A program made the position numbers and the translations under genes. From Marinilabiliales bacterium (GTDB lineage: Bacteria > Bacteroidota > Bacteroidia > Bacteroidales > F082): DNA of 5,872 nucleotides. The notes beneath the pieces were generated by a model, which saw only the letters and a program-made list of their open reading frames with translations, was not told the origin of the DNA and did no database searches. This document shows positions 1 through 5,801 of this stretch, piece after piece. The DNA is taken from the NCBI GenBank assembly GCA_002869465.1, contig PKSW01000183.1, positions 1-5,872 on the forward strand, given 5' to 3'. Position 1 is the first letter of the stretch, and each line of letters starts with the position of its first letter.

Positions 1-192
1 GGAGCAACATATGATCTGGATACACCGAGTGCACAAACATCAGGTATAAAAATACAGGTGCATGCTCAACTTCAGCCAAACCTGAAATATAAAATTGTTT
101 TGAACTTTGATCCGGATAAATCAATTGTAATGACAGGAAATGGTAAATATAAACTAACCCCTGTTATCAATGCAACTGTAGTTCAACTTTAA
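1..192 (+). CDS. 3' end of a DUF4382-like protein gene (5' truncated by window)
   Basis: Reading frame 1 is open from the first base to a TAA at 190-192 and gives 63 residues. The segment around residues 33-56 (VLNFDPDKSIVMTGNGKYKL and onward to TPVI) matches the end of the DUF4382 domain as I know it: an FD-x-(D/A)-x-SI block, then a TGNGKY block, then a (L/K)P-V-I strand. DUF4382 proteins in Bacteroidota are usually secreted or lipid-anchored, roughly 250-300 residues long, and of unknown function. The signal peptide and most of the domain would lie to the left of the window, so localisation cannot be checked here. The next gene starts 33 nt downstream on the same strand, so the two may be co-transcribed. 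The family call is by motif recognition only. Confidence 0.75.
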   Translation, partial: GATYDLDTPSAQTSGIKIQVHAQLQPNLKYKIVLNFDPDKSIVMTGNGKYKLTPVINATVVQL

Positions 193-225
193 TAAATAGT
201 ATTAATCAACAGAATTTAAATTCAA

Positions 226-690
226 ATGAAAAAAGTTACATTATTATTAGTTATCTCATTCTTAACTATGGGTCTTCTCGCACAAAACAGGGGCACAGCT
301 CCTTTGGCAAGGGGAGAAAAACAAATCAATTTTGGTGCTGGTATCTATCAAAAAGGAATTCCTGCCTATTTCTCAGTTGATTTCGCGCTTCACAAAGACG
401 TAACACTAACACCAGAAGTACATGCAGTATTCCCTTTTCCGGGTGAAAAATTTAAAGGTGGTTTTATGATGAAAGCTGATTATCACTGGAATTATCTCAT
501 TGGGATACCTGCGAATTATGATTTTTATGCAGGCGCAAGGGCTGGGGTAAGTTTTGGAGAGGATATATATCCTGACCTGGGTATTCAGGTTGGTGGCCGA
601 TGGTACTGGAGCAGTGTTTGGGGTATGAACCTTGAACTGGCAGCAGGGACAGGCTTTGGGTTTACATTTGGGCTGAGTGTAAAACTCTAA
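226..690 (+). CDS. Small secreted outer-membrane beta-barrel-like protein, 154 aa
   Basis: The N-terminus is a typical Sec signal peptide: two lysines after Met, a hydrophobic core (residues 4-18), and a probable cleavage after Ala19. The mature part is rich in alternating aromatic and glycine residues in short strands (INFGAGIYQ, AYFSVDFALH, VTLTPEVHAVF, YDFYAGARAGVSF, LGIQVGGRWYW, MNLELAAGTGFGFTFGLSVKL). It ends in a strand with alternating hydrophobic residues, as outer-membrane barrels do. This resembles a common Bacteroidota family of small predicted 8-strand barrels that share a GxKQINFGAG-like opening and a GVNLELG-like last hairpin. No enzymatic motif is visible, and the role is unknown. 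ATG 226 is the only start that gives a full signal peptide, and there is no Shine-Dalgarno, as is normal for the phylum. It sits 33 nt after the DUF4382-like gene, which is compatible with a two-gene cell-envelope operon. Confidence 0.8.
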   Translation: MKKVTLLLVISFLTMGLLAQNRGTAPLARGEKQINFGAGIYQKGIPAYFSVDFALHKDVTLTPEVHAVFPFPGEKFKGGFMMKADYHWNYLIGIPANYDFYAGARAGVSFGEDIYPDLGIQVGGRWYWSSVWGMNLELAAGTGFGFTFGLSVKL

Positions 691-756
691 ATAATTCAAC
701 TAATCAGTATTCCAATAAGAATTAATTCAAGATATACGTAGTTTTTGGTTCATGTA

Positions 757-791
757 ATATCTGGAGAAAAAATATTTTCGATTATAGATAT
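757..791. repeat. AT-rich imperfect inverted repeat between convergent genes
   Basis: ATATCT (757-762) pairs with AGATAT (786-791). Inside it GAAAA (766-770) pairs with TTTTC (775-779) around an AATA loop. The structure lies in the 152-nt gap between two convergent genes, so it could act as a weak bidirectional transcription stop. It is AT-rich, has an asymmetric internal loop and lacks a clear T-tract after the stem, so it is not a convincing intrinsic terminator. Nothing else was recognised in 691-842. Confidence 0.25.
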
Positions 792-842
792 CAGAAGGAT
801 TTACATATTTCTTAGAGCTACACTCAACAATAATTAAAGCAA

Positions 843-2483
843 CTATTCATTCTCAACTTTTCTTTTTGATTTTATTGTGTAATATATGGATAATCCTATC
901 GAAATCATGGCAAGAAACATTAATGCGATGATTCGATAAACCAATTCTATTCGGGCCAAATCAACTATGAACAAATAAAATGCAGCAGCTAACATAGTTC
1001 CCAATGCCAAATACCTGTATTTTACGTTTTTTAATACTAAACTAAGCACAAAATAAACTACTGCAGCAGCAGTCCATGAGAGCGTAATGTATCTGTCAGG
1101 TATCAAATGATAAAGCGTAATTAAAACCATCACATATCCAATCAAAAGATACACATTTCTTAACATGTCAGTTTGAATGGTTAGCCTGTTTTTCTTCCAA
1201 TTCAAAATTCTTGCTGTTGATAAAGCAACTATTGAAAAAGAAATATTAATGCTATCAATATAAGTGGAAGTTCTAAGGTAAAAAATTAGCAGACTAATTA
1301 GAAGTATGGTATTCATAAAAACAATGAACTTACTTCGGAACCAAATAGCCATAAGTAATACAAGTATACTTTGTATTGAAAGTAAAAAATACGCTTGAGG
1401 AAAATCATAAATTGCGTGGACAGCAATACTTAATGTTATAAAACCATATAGCGCATATAGGGCCGCTGCAATTTTCCAATTAGATCGTATTTCTAATAAT
1501 ACGGAATAAAGCAAGCAAAAAATAGAAACCGAACTGATCAATAACACATAGTCATCCTTGAAGAAGGACATAACAAATAAGGATAAAAGCAATGAAAATC
1601 CAATCCCATTTAAAATAACAGCACCGATTATGGCATCAGGCGAAATAGAATTGGACTCTTTAACTAATGCGATCAAAGAAAAAATAGCTGCGACAGCAAA
1701 AAGATAAATGAAACCATATTCATGCGATGTTATAGCTTTTAATGGATGACCCATAAATGGATTATTCATGAACCAGATTAAAAAAATCAGATAAACCAGA
1801 ACAATAGATAAATAAAGCAACCGGATCCAATTATAACGATAAAGAAGTATAATTGCGAATGCGGCTATAACAACAGCCATTGCCAGCATAAAATGAGTAT
1901 TATCACTTACAATGCCAGTAATTGTTATTATCACTAAGTTAATTCCTGTCCATGTAATTGACTTCTTTTTTACATAAAAAAACAATTGTACAGCAACGAC
2001 TATTAATAATAATAATAGTTCAATTGATTTATTCCCAATTATTGGATTACCGCTAAAAAAATGCAATCGCAACGTCACATAAAATAGAATCAAATTGGCA
2101 TTTAGGGCAAAGATTGATGCCATTTTAGGGTAAGTATTTTTTAGCAAATAAGCAAGGAGGAAAATTCCCGCAACAATAATGTATCCAAATAATGCTGCTC
2201 CATATTGAAATCCTGAATTTTGTATAAATTGAAAGATAAATGTTATTCCAAAGAACAAAACAATATTTCCCAGCCAGGCTAATCCTGATTCACCAATTTT
2301 CGATTCAATAAGAGAATCCTCAGAAACTTTTTTTATTTGTTGAATCGGGTCAATTTCTATATATTCTATGGGATCTGATGACACGATTTTATTTGCTGCC
2401 TCAAGAATGGATAACCTTTTCTCAATTAAGTTGAGTTTGTCAGTTAATTCTTGATTACTTAATTCGGGATGATTTGTTGCCAT
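843..2483 (-). CDS. Large polytopic membrane protein, DUF2339-like, 546 aa
   Basis: Residues 1-66 are polar and include a short probable coiled coil (about 9-32, with heptad-like leucines and isoleucines). The remainder is almost continuous hydrophobic helices, probably more than fifteen, from about residue 68 to 532, with a short basic tail. Two landmarks fit DUF2339: the entry to the first helix (IGESGLAWLGNIVLFFGITF, residues 63-82), which resembles the family's IG-x-WLN-x-G-x-LLLxGVAFFxKY opening, and a final helix beginning LVYRIIALMFL, which resembles its VYRIxSFxxLGLxLL ending. The family is called a predicted membrane protein and its function is not known; I infer none. It is shorter than many DUF2339 members. 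It lies 85 nt downstream of the nrfD-like gene on the same strand with no strong promoter seen between them, so read-through is possible, but a shared role with the redox genes is not shown. No Shine-Dalgarno precedes the ATG. Confidence 0.65.
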   Translation of the reverse strand: MATNHPELSNQELTDKLNLIEKRLSILEAANKIVSSDPIEYIEIDPIQQIKKVSEDSLIESKIGESGLAWLGNIVLFFGITFIFQFIQNSGFQYGAALFGYIIVAGIFLLAYLLKNTYPKMASIFALNANLILFYVTLRLHFFSGNPIIGNKSIELLLLLIVVAVQLFFYVKKKSITWTGINLVIITITGIVSDNTHFMLAMAVVIAAFAIILLYRYNWIRLLYLSIVLVYLIFLIWFMNNPFMGHPLKAITSHEYGFIYLFAVAAIFSLIALVKESNSISPDAIIGAVILNGIGFSLLLSLFVMSFFKDDYVLLISSVSIFCLLYSVLLEIRSNWKIAAALYALYGFITLSIAVHAIYDFPQAYFLLSIQSILVLLMAIWFRSKFIVFMNTILLISLLIFYLRTSTYIDSINISFSIVALSTARILNWKKNRLTIQTDMLRNVYLLIGYVMVLITLYHLIPDRYITLSWTAAAVVYFVLSLVLKNVKYRYLALGTMLAAAFYLFIVDLARIELVYRIIALMFLAMISIGLSIYYTIKSKRKVENE

Positions 2484-2568
2484 AACTAATTATATTACAT
2501 ATGAATGATTGTATATAAAGAACAACTTACGTCAGAATGAAATGCGACCAACCCGCACTGCTTCATTA

Positions 2569-3756
2569 CTAATGCTCAATCTTTTTCCAGGGTGGCAAAA
2601 GCCAAAGTAAAAATGCTAAAATGAAAAATGGAACAATGAATAACACTAATGATAATAATGCGTCAGTATCATACAATACATTTGCTTTATAGCTTGTAAA
2701 CCCGTAGAAACTTTTTGAGAATAACTGGCCACCAATAACGACATTATACCTCATGTAAAAAATACCAACCAACACGAAAATACTAATCGTGGCGTAAATG
2801 ATTTTTCTCACTCTGTCACTTGGTTTTTTAAATTGAAGATAGGCCAGGGTTGCAAGCGGGATTAGCGTGCCAATGCCTATCTGAATAATAAAAAAGGTAA
2901 CGAATAATTTACCATGGACCAATATCTTCAAGATATCAAAAGATTCATCAGCAACATAGATTCTATGTATCTGGTCAAGGCTTTCAAGAGTAAAATCTAA
3001 AATTAATATGTAAAACAAGTATTTTCCGATTGTATCCAACGCATTCATATCTATTTTTTGTTTTCTAAGGTAGGAAACCAGCATATAGATAAACATGATG
3101 AGCGCTATACCTGAAACCATGGCTGAGAAAAGGAAAATTACCGGCATCATAACGGTCGACCACCAAGGATTGGCTTTAATAGCTCCGAAGATAAAACCTA
3201 CATAGCCATGAAGCAGAAAAGCCGAAGGAATACCGACAACTGTAATAAAATATCCTATTTTTTCATCCGTTTTTCTCGATTCGGGTGAAGTATCGCTGAT
3301 CCACAGCGTAAGAGCTTTATATACATACTTCATCAACCCTTTTTTTTGTTGCGACCAGATAACCATATCATACCTGTAATCGAACCAAATTTCCAGCAAC
3401 AAAACCACCATTAAATACCATAAATAAACAAATCCAAACAGTGCCATGGCGGATGTGAAATGAGGGGTTACCAGCATTTCGTAAAACCGAAATGGCTGCC
3501 CTAAATGAATAATTAATGGCATGGTAGCTACTAGCATAAATGAAAGCGCTGCTAATAACGAAATCTCATAGGTTGGTCTCAATGCTTTTATATTAAAAAC
3601 TCTGTTTAGGGATGCGAGTATAAATGCACCAGCTACAAGCCCAGTAATGTATGGATACATTACAATCAACATATCCCAGTTCAGGCTTATTTCATTTGGA
3701 TAAATAAAGCCCTCAACTTTTGATAAGGCTTCATATAATGATTGTGTTTTATCCAT
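2569..3756 (-). CDS. nrfD: NrfD/PsrC-family integral membrane quinol-interacting subunit, 395 aa
   Basis: This is the membrane anchor of a respiratory Fe-S/cytochrome complex; family members exchange electrons with (mena)quinol and pass them to a ferredoxin-type partner. About nine hydrophobic helices are visible, near residues 28-50, 64-86, 98-122, 168-192, 200-228, 243-262, 279-305, 317-338 and 363-387. Family-like blocks are MYPYITGLVAGAF (33-45), the helix 2-3 loop HLGQPFRFYEMLVTPHFTSAM (starting at residue 84), and MRYNVVIGGQ (335-344) near the last loop. The length of about 400 aa is usual for the longer NrfD branch. It starts 2 nt after the stop of the Fe-S gene, so translation is coupled, and it has a full AGGAGGT ribosome-binding site inside the end of that gene. 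The symbol refers to the family; the protein could equally belong to a PsrC, DsrP or Hmc-like branch. No heme-binding motif is present. Confidence 0.88.
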   Translation of the reverse strand: MDKTQSLYEALSKVEGFIYPNEISLNWDMLIVMYPYITGLVAGAFILASLNRVFNIKALRPTYEISLLAALSFMLVATMPLIIHLGQPFRFYEMLVTPHFTSAMALFGFVYLWYLMVVLLLEIWFDYRYDMVIWSQQKKGLMKYVYKALTLWISDTSPESRKTDEKIGYFITVVGIPSAFLLHGYVGFIFGAIKANPWWSTVMMPVIFLFSAMVSGIALIMFIYMLVSYLRKQKIDMNALDTIGKYLFYILILDFTLESLDQIHRIYVADESFDILKILVHGKLFVTFFIIQIGIGTLIPLATLAYLQFKKPSDRVRKIIYATISIFVLVGIFYMRYNVVIGGQLFSKSFYGFTSYKANVLYDTDALLSLVLFIVPFFILAFLLWLLPPWKKIEH

Positions 3757-3758
3757 TT

Positions 3759-4520
3759 TTAATGTACCTCCTGATTTAAATCGTTATAAAATAATTTGGA
3801 ATGGGTATTTAAATGTGGTTTTAAAACAGCGCAATTATGTTCTTTTAAAAACAAAGAGACCTCACTGTTTTTATTGTTTAAATCACCATAAATCCTGGCA
3901 TGTGTCGGGCAAATCATCATGCAAGCCGGATCTAAACCCTTTTCCAACCGATGAGAGCATAGTGTGCATTTGTCAGCAACACCTTTTAATGGATCAATAT
4001 ATCTGCAACCGTAAGGGCAGGCCTGAACACAATATCCGCAACCAATGCAATAGGTCTGGTCGACTAAAACAATTCCTTCCGGCGAGTCGAACGAAGCGCC
4101 GACCGGGCAAACTTGTGTGCAGGGCGAATCTGAGCAATGATTGCACATTTTGGGTACAAAAAATGTTTTATAAATATCTTCATCGGGCACAGGCTGCTCG
4201 AAGCCGTCAATCCCCCCGTTGGGAGAGGAAACTTTTATTTCATGCTCGTTTGTAATGGTATATTGCTCAACCCAATTACGGAAGTAGAAAGGTTCTTGTG
4301 AAACATCATTTTCAATTTTACAAGACCTGGCGCAACTTCCGCAACCGATACATTTTTCAATATCGATAGCAATTCCGTACCATTTTCCATTCTTTGGTTT
4401 TTCCGTAGCAAAAACCATTTTTAAGGGATTTATTGTGGAAACAAACACTACACCACCTGCAAATAGACCCAATTTTTTAAGAAATTCCTGTCTTGATAAG
4501 TTTTTATTTTCTAAAGCCAT
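3759..4520 (-). CDS. nrfC: 4Fe-4S ferredoxin-type electron-transfer subunit (NrfC/PsrB/DmsB family), 253 aa
   Basis: Sixteen cysteines form four [4Fe-4S] binding sets in the order typical of this family: C57, C60, C63, C67; C126, C129, C134, C138; C158, C161, C164, C168; and C185, C188, C200, C204. The protein would relay electrons between the membrane NrfD subunit and the tetraheme cytochrome. The N-terminus (LSRQEFLKKLG at 8-18, a hydrophobic stretch at about 17-30, and a possible cleavage after VFA at 36-38) is built like a Tat signal, but the second arginine of the twin pair is Gln11. ATG 4520 is the sensible start because it includes this whole leader. The gene overlaps the end of the cytochrome gene by 10 nt and is followed 2 nt later by nrfD. 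The C-terminus (EHNCAVLKPHLNTHSKLFYN) resembles the usual family end. The symbol is a family-level label; PsrB or TtrB-like naming is equally possible. Confidence 0.88.
   Translation of the reverse strand: MALENKNLSRQEFLKKLGLFAGGVVFVSTINPLKMVFATEKPKNGKWYGIAIDIEKCIGCGSCARSCKIENDVSQEPFYFRNWVEQYTITNEHEIKVSSPNGGIDGFEQPVPDEDIYKTFFVPKMCNHCSDSPCTQVCPVGASFDSPEGIVLVDQTYCIGCGYCVQACPYGCRYIDPLKGVADKCTLCSHRLEKGLDPACMMICPTHARIYGDLNNKNSEVSLFLKEHNCAVLKPHLNTHSKLFYNDLNQEVH
3766..3772 (-). promoter_or_regulatory. Strong Shine-Dalgarno (AGGAGGT) for the nrfD-like gene
   Basis: On the minus strand AGGAGGT lies within codons 249-252 of the Fe-S gene and ends 9 nt before the ATG at 3756. It is a full anti-SD match at ideal spacing. 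The other genes with visible starts in the window lack any such site, and Bacteroidota as a group seldom use one. It fixes the start of the nrfD-like gene with high certainty. Confidence 0.8.
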
Positions 4521-4954
4521 GGTTGATGTGGATTATGACAAGTTATACAATCTTCACCTTCAGCGTGCTCAACGGCATCAATCTGTTTTATTACTTTTTT
4601 TGGACTCGCAGCATTCATTATGTGACAACGCATACAAAATTGCCCTTCATTCGGAATTTCCATCCTGTTGTTTTCATAATCTTCAATATGATTAAATCCA
4701 GGGCCATGACACACTTCACACTGAAGCGTTGCATGCAAACCCGAGTTTTTTAATTCAGCTATTGAATCATGACACATAGCGCAATCATCCATTTGAACAT
4801 ATTTAATTTCAGTACTTGAAATTTCTTCAAGGGCCTTTCCGCGATAATGTCCGTATTCTCCGAATGATTTGGGAGTCAGGAAGTATATTAGCGCTACCGA
4901 TATCGCTATAAAAAAGGCAAAAACCAACAATAATCTTTTAACTTGAACTGGCAT
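4511..4954 (-). CDS. Membrane-anchored tetraheme cytochrome c, 147 aa
   Basis: Four CxxCH heme-c attachment sites are present: CAMCH (residues 58-62), CEVCH (79-83), CMRCH (107-111) and CITCH (136-140). Extra histidines at 74, 89, 130 and 143 could act as distal ligands. The N-terminus has a short basic stretch and one hydrophobic helix (about 8-26), which acts as an export signal and probably as a membrane anchor, so the hemes face the periplasm. The block GHYRGKALEEI after the helix and CHNPHQPW at the end resemble small tetraheme cytochromes of the NrfB/NapC/cytochrome c3-like group found beside NrfC/NrfD genes. I chose the ATG at 4954. A longer version from ATG 4996 (161 aa) is open, but its added 14 residues are not signal-like and its ATG lies upstream of the candidate -7 promoter element. 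The gene overlaps the Fe-S gene by 10 nt and is first in the operon. The likely role is exchanging electrons with an unidentified periplasmic partner. Confidence 0.87.
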   Translation of the reverse strand: MPVQVKRLLLVFAFFIAISVALIYFLTPKSFGEYGHYRGKALEEISSTEIKYVQMDDCAMCHDSIAELKNSGLHATLQCEVCHGPGFNHIEDYENNRMEIPNEGQFCMRCHIMNAASPKKVIKQIDAVEHAEGEDCITCHNPHQPWL

Positions 4955-4981
4955 ATTCTGTATATTTATTGATAGACAATG

Positions 4982-5013
4982 TAAATATACTGTCATAAAA
5001 TAGTTATATTCAA
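4982..5013 (-). promoter_or_regulatory. Candidate Bacteroidota-type promoter of the redox operon
   Basis: On the minus strand TTG (5013-5011) is followed after 21 nt by TATATTTA (4989-4982), close to the phylum consensus TTTG ... TAnnTTTG for the -33 and -7 elements. It misses one base in each element. The start of transcription would fall roughly at 4970-4978, just upstream of the ATG at 4954, which supports the shorter cytochrome start. The region is AT-rich, so chance matches are possible. Confidence 0.4.
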
Positions 5014-5589
5014 GTATCTATATATGATATAAAATAGCTTTTGTAATATGGAAATATTCTTAATAACAGGGTTTGAAATGATCTAAAAGTCTGAATAATA
5101 AATTGTAACTAGATTAATAAACTTTAATTAATTTAGAATCTTTGGTGTTTCATAAATTAAGCAATATATCTAGATAAAGAACATATAGAATATATAAGCT
5201 TTTAATTATTCATGAAGTATATATTATGTACGATTAAAATACAATAAGTTATCACAAACGGAAGATGTTCAAAATAGAATATTAGTTCATGTGGACAATT
5301 TAATACAAATAATAAATTCGACTTCAACGAATTTGATGAAAACTAAACAGGAAACAGAATTAAAATACACAATCTTGACGGGATTTACAATAAAGATCTC
5401 TTTGAACTAATGAGAATTGGTCAACAGAAAGCAGTAAAAATTTGATGGAAATTTGCTGAAAAACAACTTTTTTCCTCCCTGCGGACGAATTAATTCGCAT
5501 TTTTAAACACTTTCTTGTGGTTGTTTATGTGACTGTCAAGTGCAGAATGAGTGCGCCATTGAAGGATTTCAGGAAATATAATAAATTAC
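5014..5589. other. AT-rich gene-free stretch, possibly with gene debris
   Basis: No convincing gene is seen in these 576 nt. The plus strand has one frame open without a proper start from 5216 to a TAA at 5408-5410 (64 codons, translating as LSQTEDVQNRILVHVDNLIQ in its middle). A second plus frame, 5347-5490, is interrupted by one TGA at 5443-5445 (it includes IHNLDGIYNKDLFELMRIGQ). Both have protein-like composition, but I recognise neither, and in such AT-rich DNA this much open frame may be chance. A decayed gene is one reading. No RNA gene, CRISPR or insertion sequence end was found. Confidence 0.4.
5480..5504 (+). terminator. Weak hairpin followed by T-tract
   Basis: TGCGGA (5480-5485) pairs with TTCGCA (5494-5499, one G-T wobble) around an 8-nt loop, followed by TTTTT (5500-5504). 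A fully self-complementary 12-mer, CGAATTAATTCG (5486-5497), overlaps it. On the plus strand this looks like a weak intrinsic terminator. It would close any lost plus-strand gene in the stretch before it, since no intact gene is there now. The palindrome could instead be a protein-binding site. Confidence 0.3.
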
Positions 5590-5615
5590 AAAAAAGGCGC
5601 TTTTCAGCGCCTTTT
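5590..5615 (-). terminator. Intrinsic terminator of tRNA-Leu
   Basis: A perfect 10-bp stem (5615-5606 with 5601-5592) is closed by a GAAA tetraloop on the minus strand. The GC-rich core GGCGC pairs with GCGCC, and the 3' arm runs into six Ts. It begins 3 nt after the discriminator base of the tRNA, so it ends that transcript. Read on the plus strand it has four Ts and could work weakly in that direction too. Confidence 0.9.
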
Positions 5616-5618
5616 AAG

Positions 5619-5703
5619 TACTCGAGGCGGGACTTGAACCCGCACGACCGCAATGGTCATTGGATTTTAAGTCCAACGTGTCTACCAATTCCACCACTCC
5701 TGG
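5619..5703 (-). tRNA. tRNA-Leu, anticodon UAA
   Basis: The minus strand folds as a class II tRNA. T8-G9 is followed by a D-arm (GTGGAATTGGTAGACAC), then an anticodon stem TTGGA/TCCAA around loop CTTAAAA with anticodon TAA at 5669-5667. A long variable arm follows (GACC/GGTC), then T-arm GCGGG-TTCAAGT-CCCGC and discriminator A73. The leucine identity follows from the anticodon, the long variable arm and A73. CCA is not encoded (CTT follows A73), so it must be added by the nucleotidyltransferase. The odd point is the acceptor stem: 5' CCAGGAG against 3' CTCGAGT pairs at positions 2, 5, 6 and 7, but not at 1 (C-U), 3 (A-A) or 4 (G-G). The gene is otherwise intact and has its own terminator, so I call it a tRNA with a doubtful acceptor end. 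Confidence 0.88.
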
Positions 5704-5779
5704 GGTTTTGAGAGATTGTTGGGCGCAATCAAATCCACAATCCAAATTTTGAAGCTTGAAAATAAGGCTGAAATAAGGG

Positions 5780-5801
5780 TTAATTTCTCCTTAATTTCTC
5801 C
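5780..5801. repeat. Perfect tandem 11-mer, two copies
   Basis: TTAATTTCTCC occurs at 5780-5790 and again at 5791-5801. On the minus strand it reads GGAGAAATTAA twice, about 75 nt upstream of the tRNA-Leu 5' end. It could be a simple slippage duplication or a pair of binding sites upstream of the tRNA promoter. No clear promoter was found in 5704-5872 and no gene was recognised there. Confidence 0.6.

Noticed and set aside
406..699. 97-codon minus-strand frame
   Set aside because: It is antisense to the secreted barrel gene, which has a clear signal peptide and strand pattern.
3815..4255. 146-codon plus-strand open frame
   Set aside because: It lies entirely antisense to the Fe-S gene. Its high Cys, His and Arg content is the mirror of the cysteine-rich coding strand, and it has no domain or signal of its own.
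4435..4753. Two plus-strand 86-codon frames across the cytochrome/Fe-S junction
   Set aside because: Both are antisense to well-supported heme and Fe-S coding sequence and neither resembles a protein I know.
5014..5200. FNR/CRP-type operator upstream of the redox operon
   Set aside because: I looked for TTGAT-N4-ATCAA-like and TGTGA-like palindromes. Only poor AT-rich matches occur and none is at a convincing position.
5619..5703. tRNA-Leu as the attachment site of an integrated element
   Set aside because: No integrase gene, no second copy of the tRNA 3' end and no other mobile-element gene is present in the window.
5517..5711. 64-codon plus-strand frame
   Set aside because: It runs through the terminator and the antisense strand of the tRNA-Leu; its C-terminal half is simply the tRNA read backwards.
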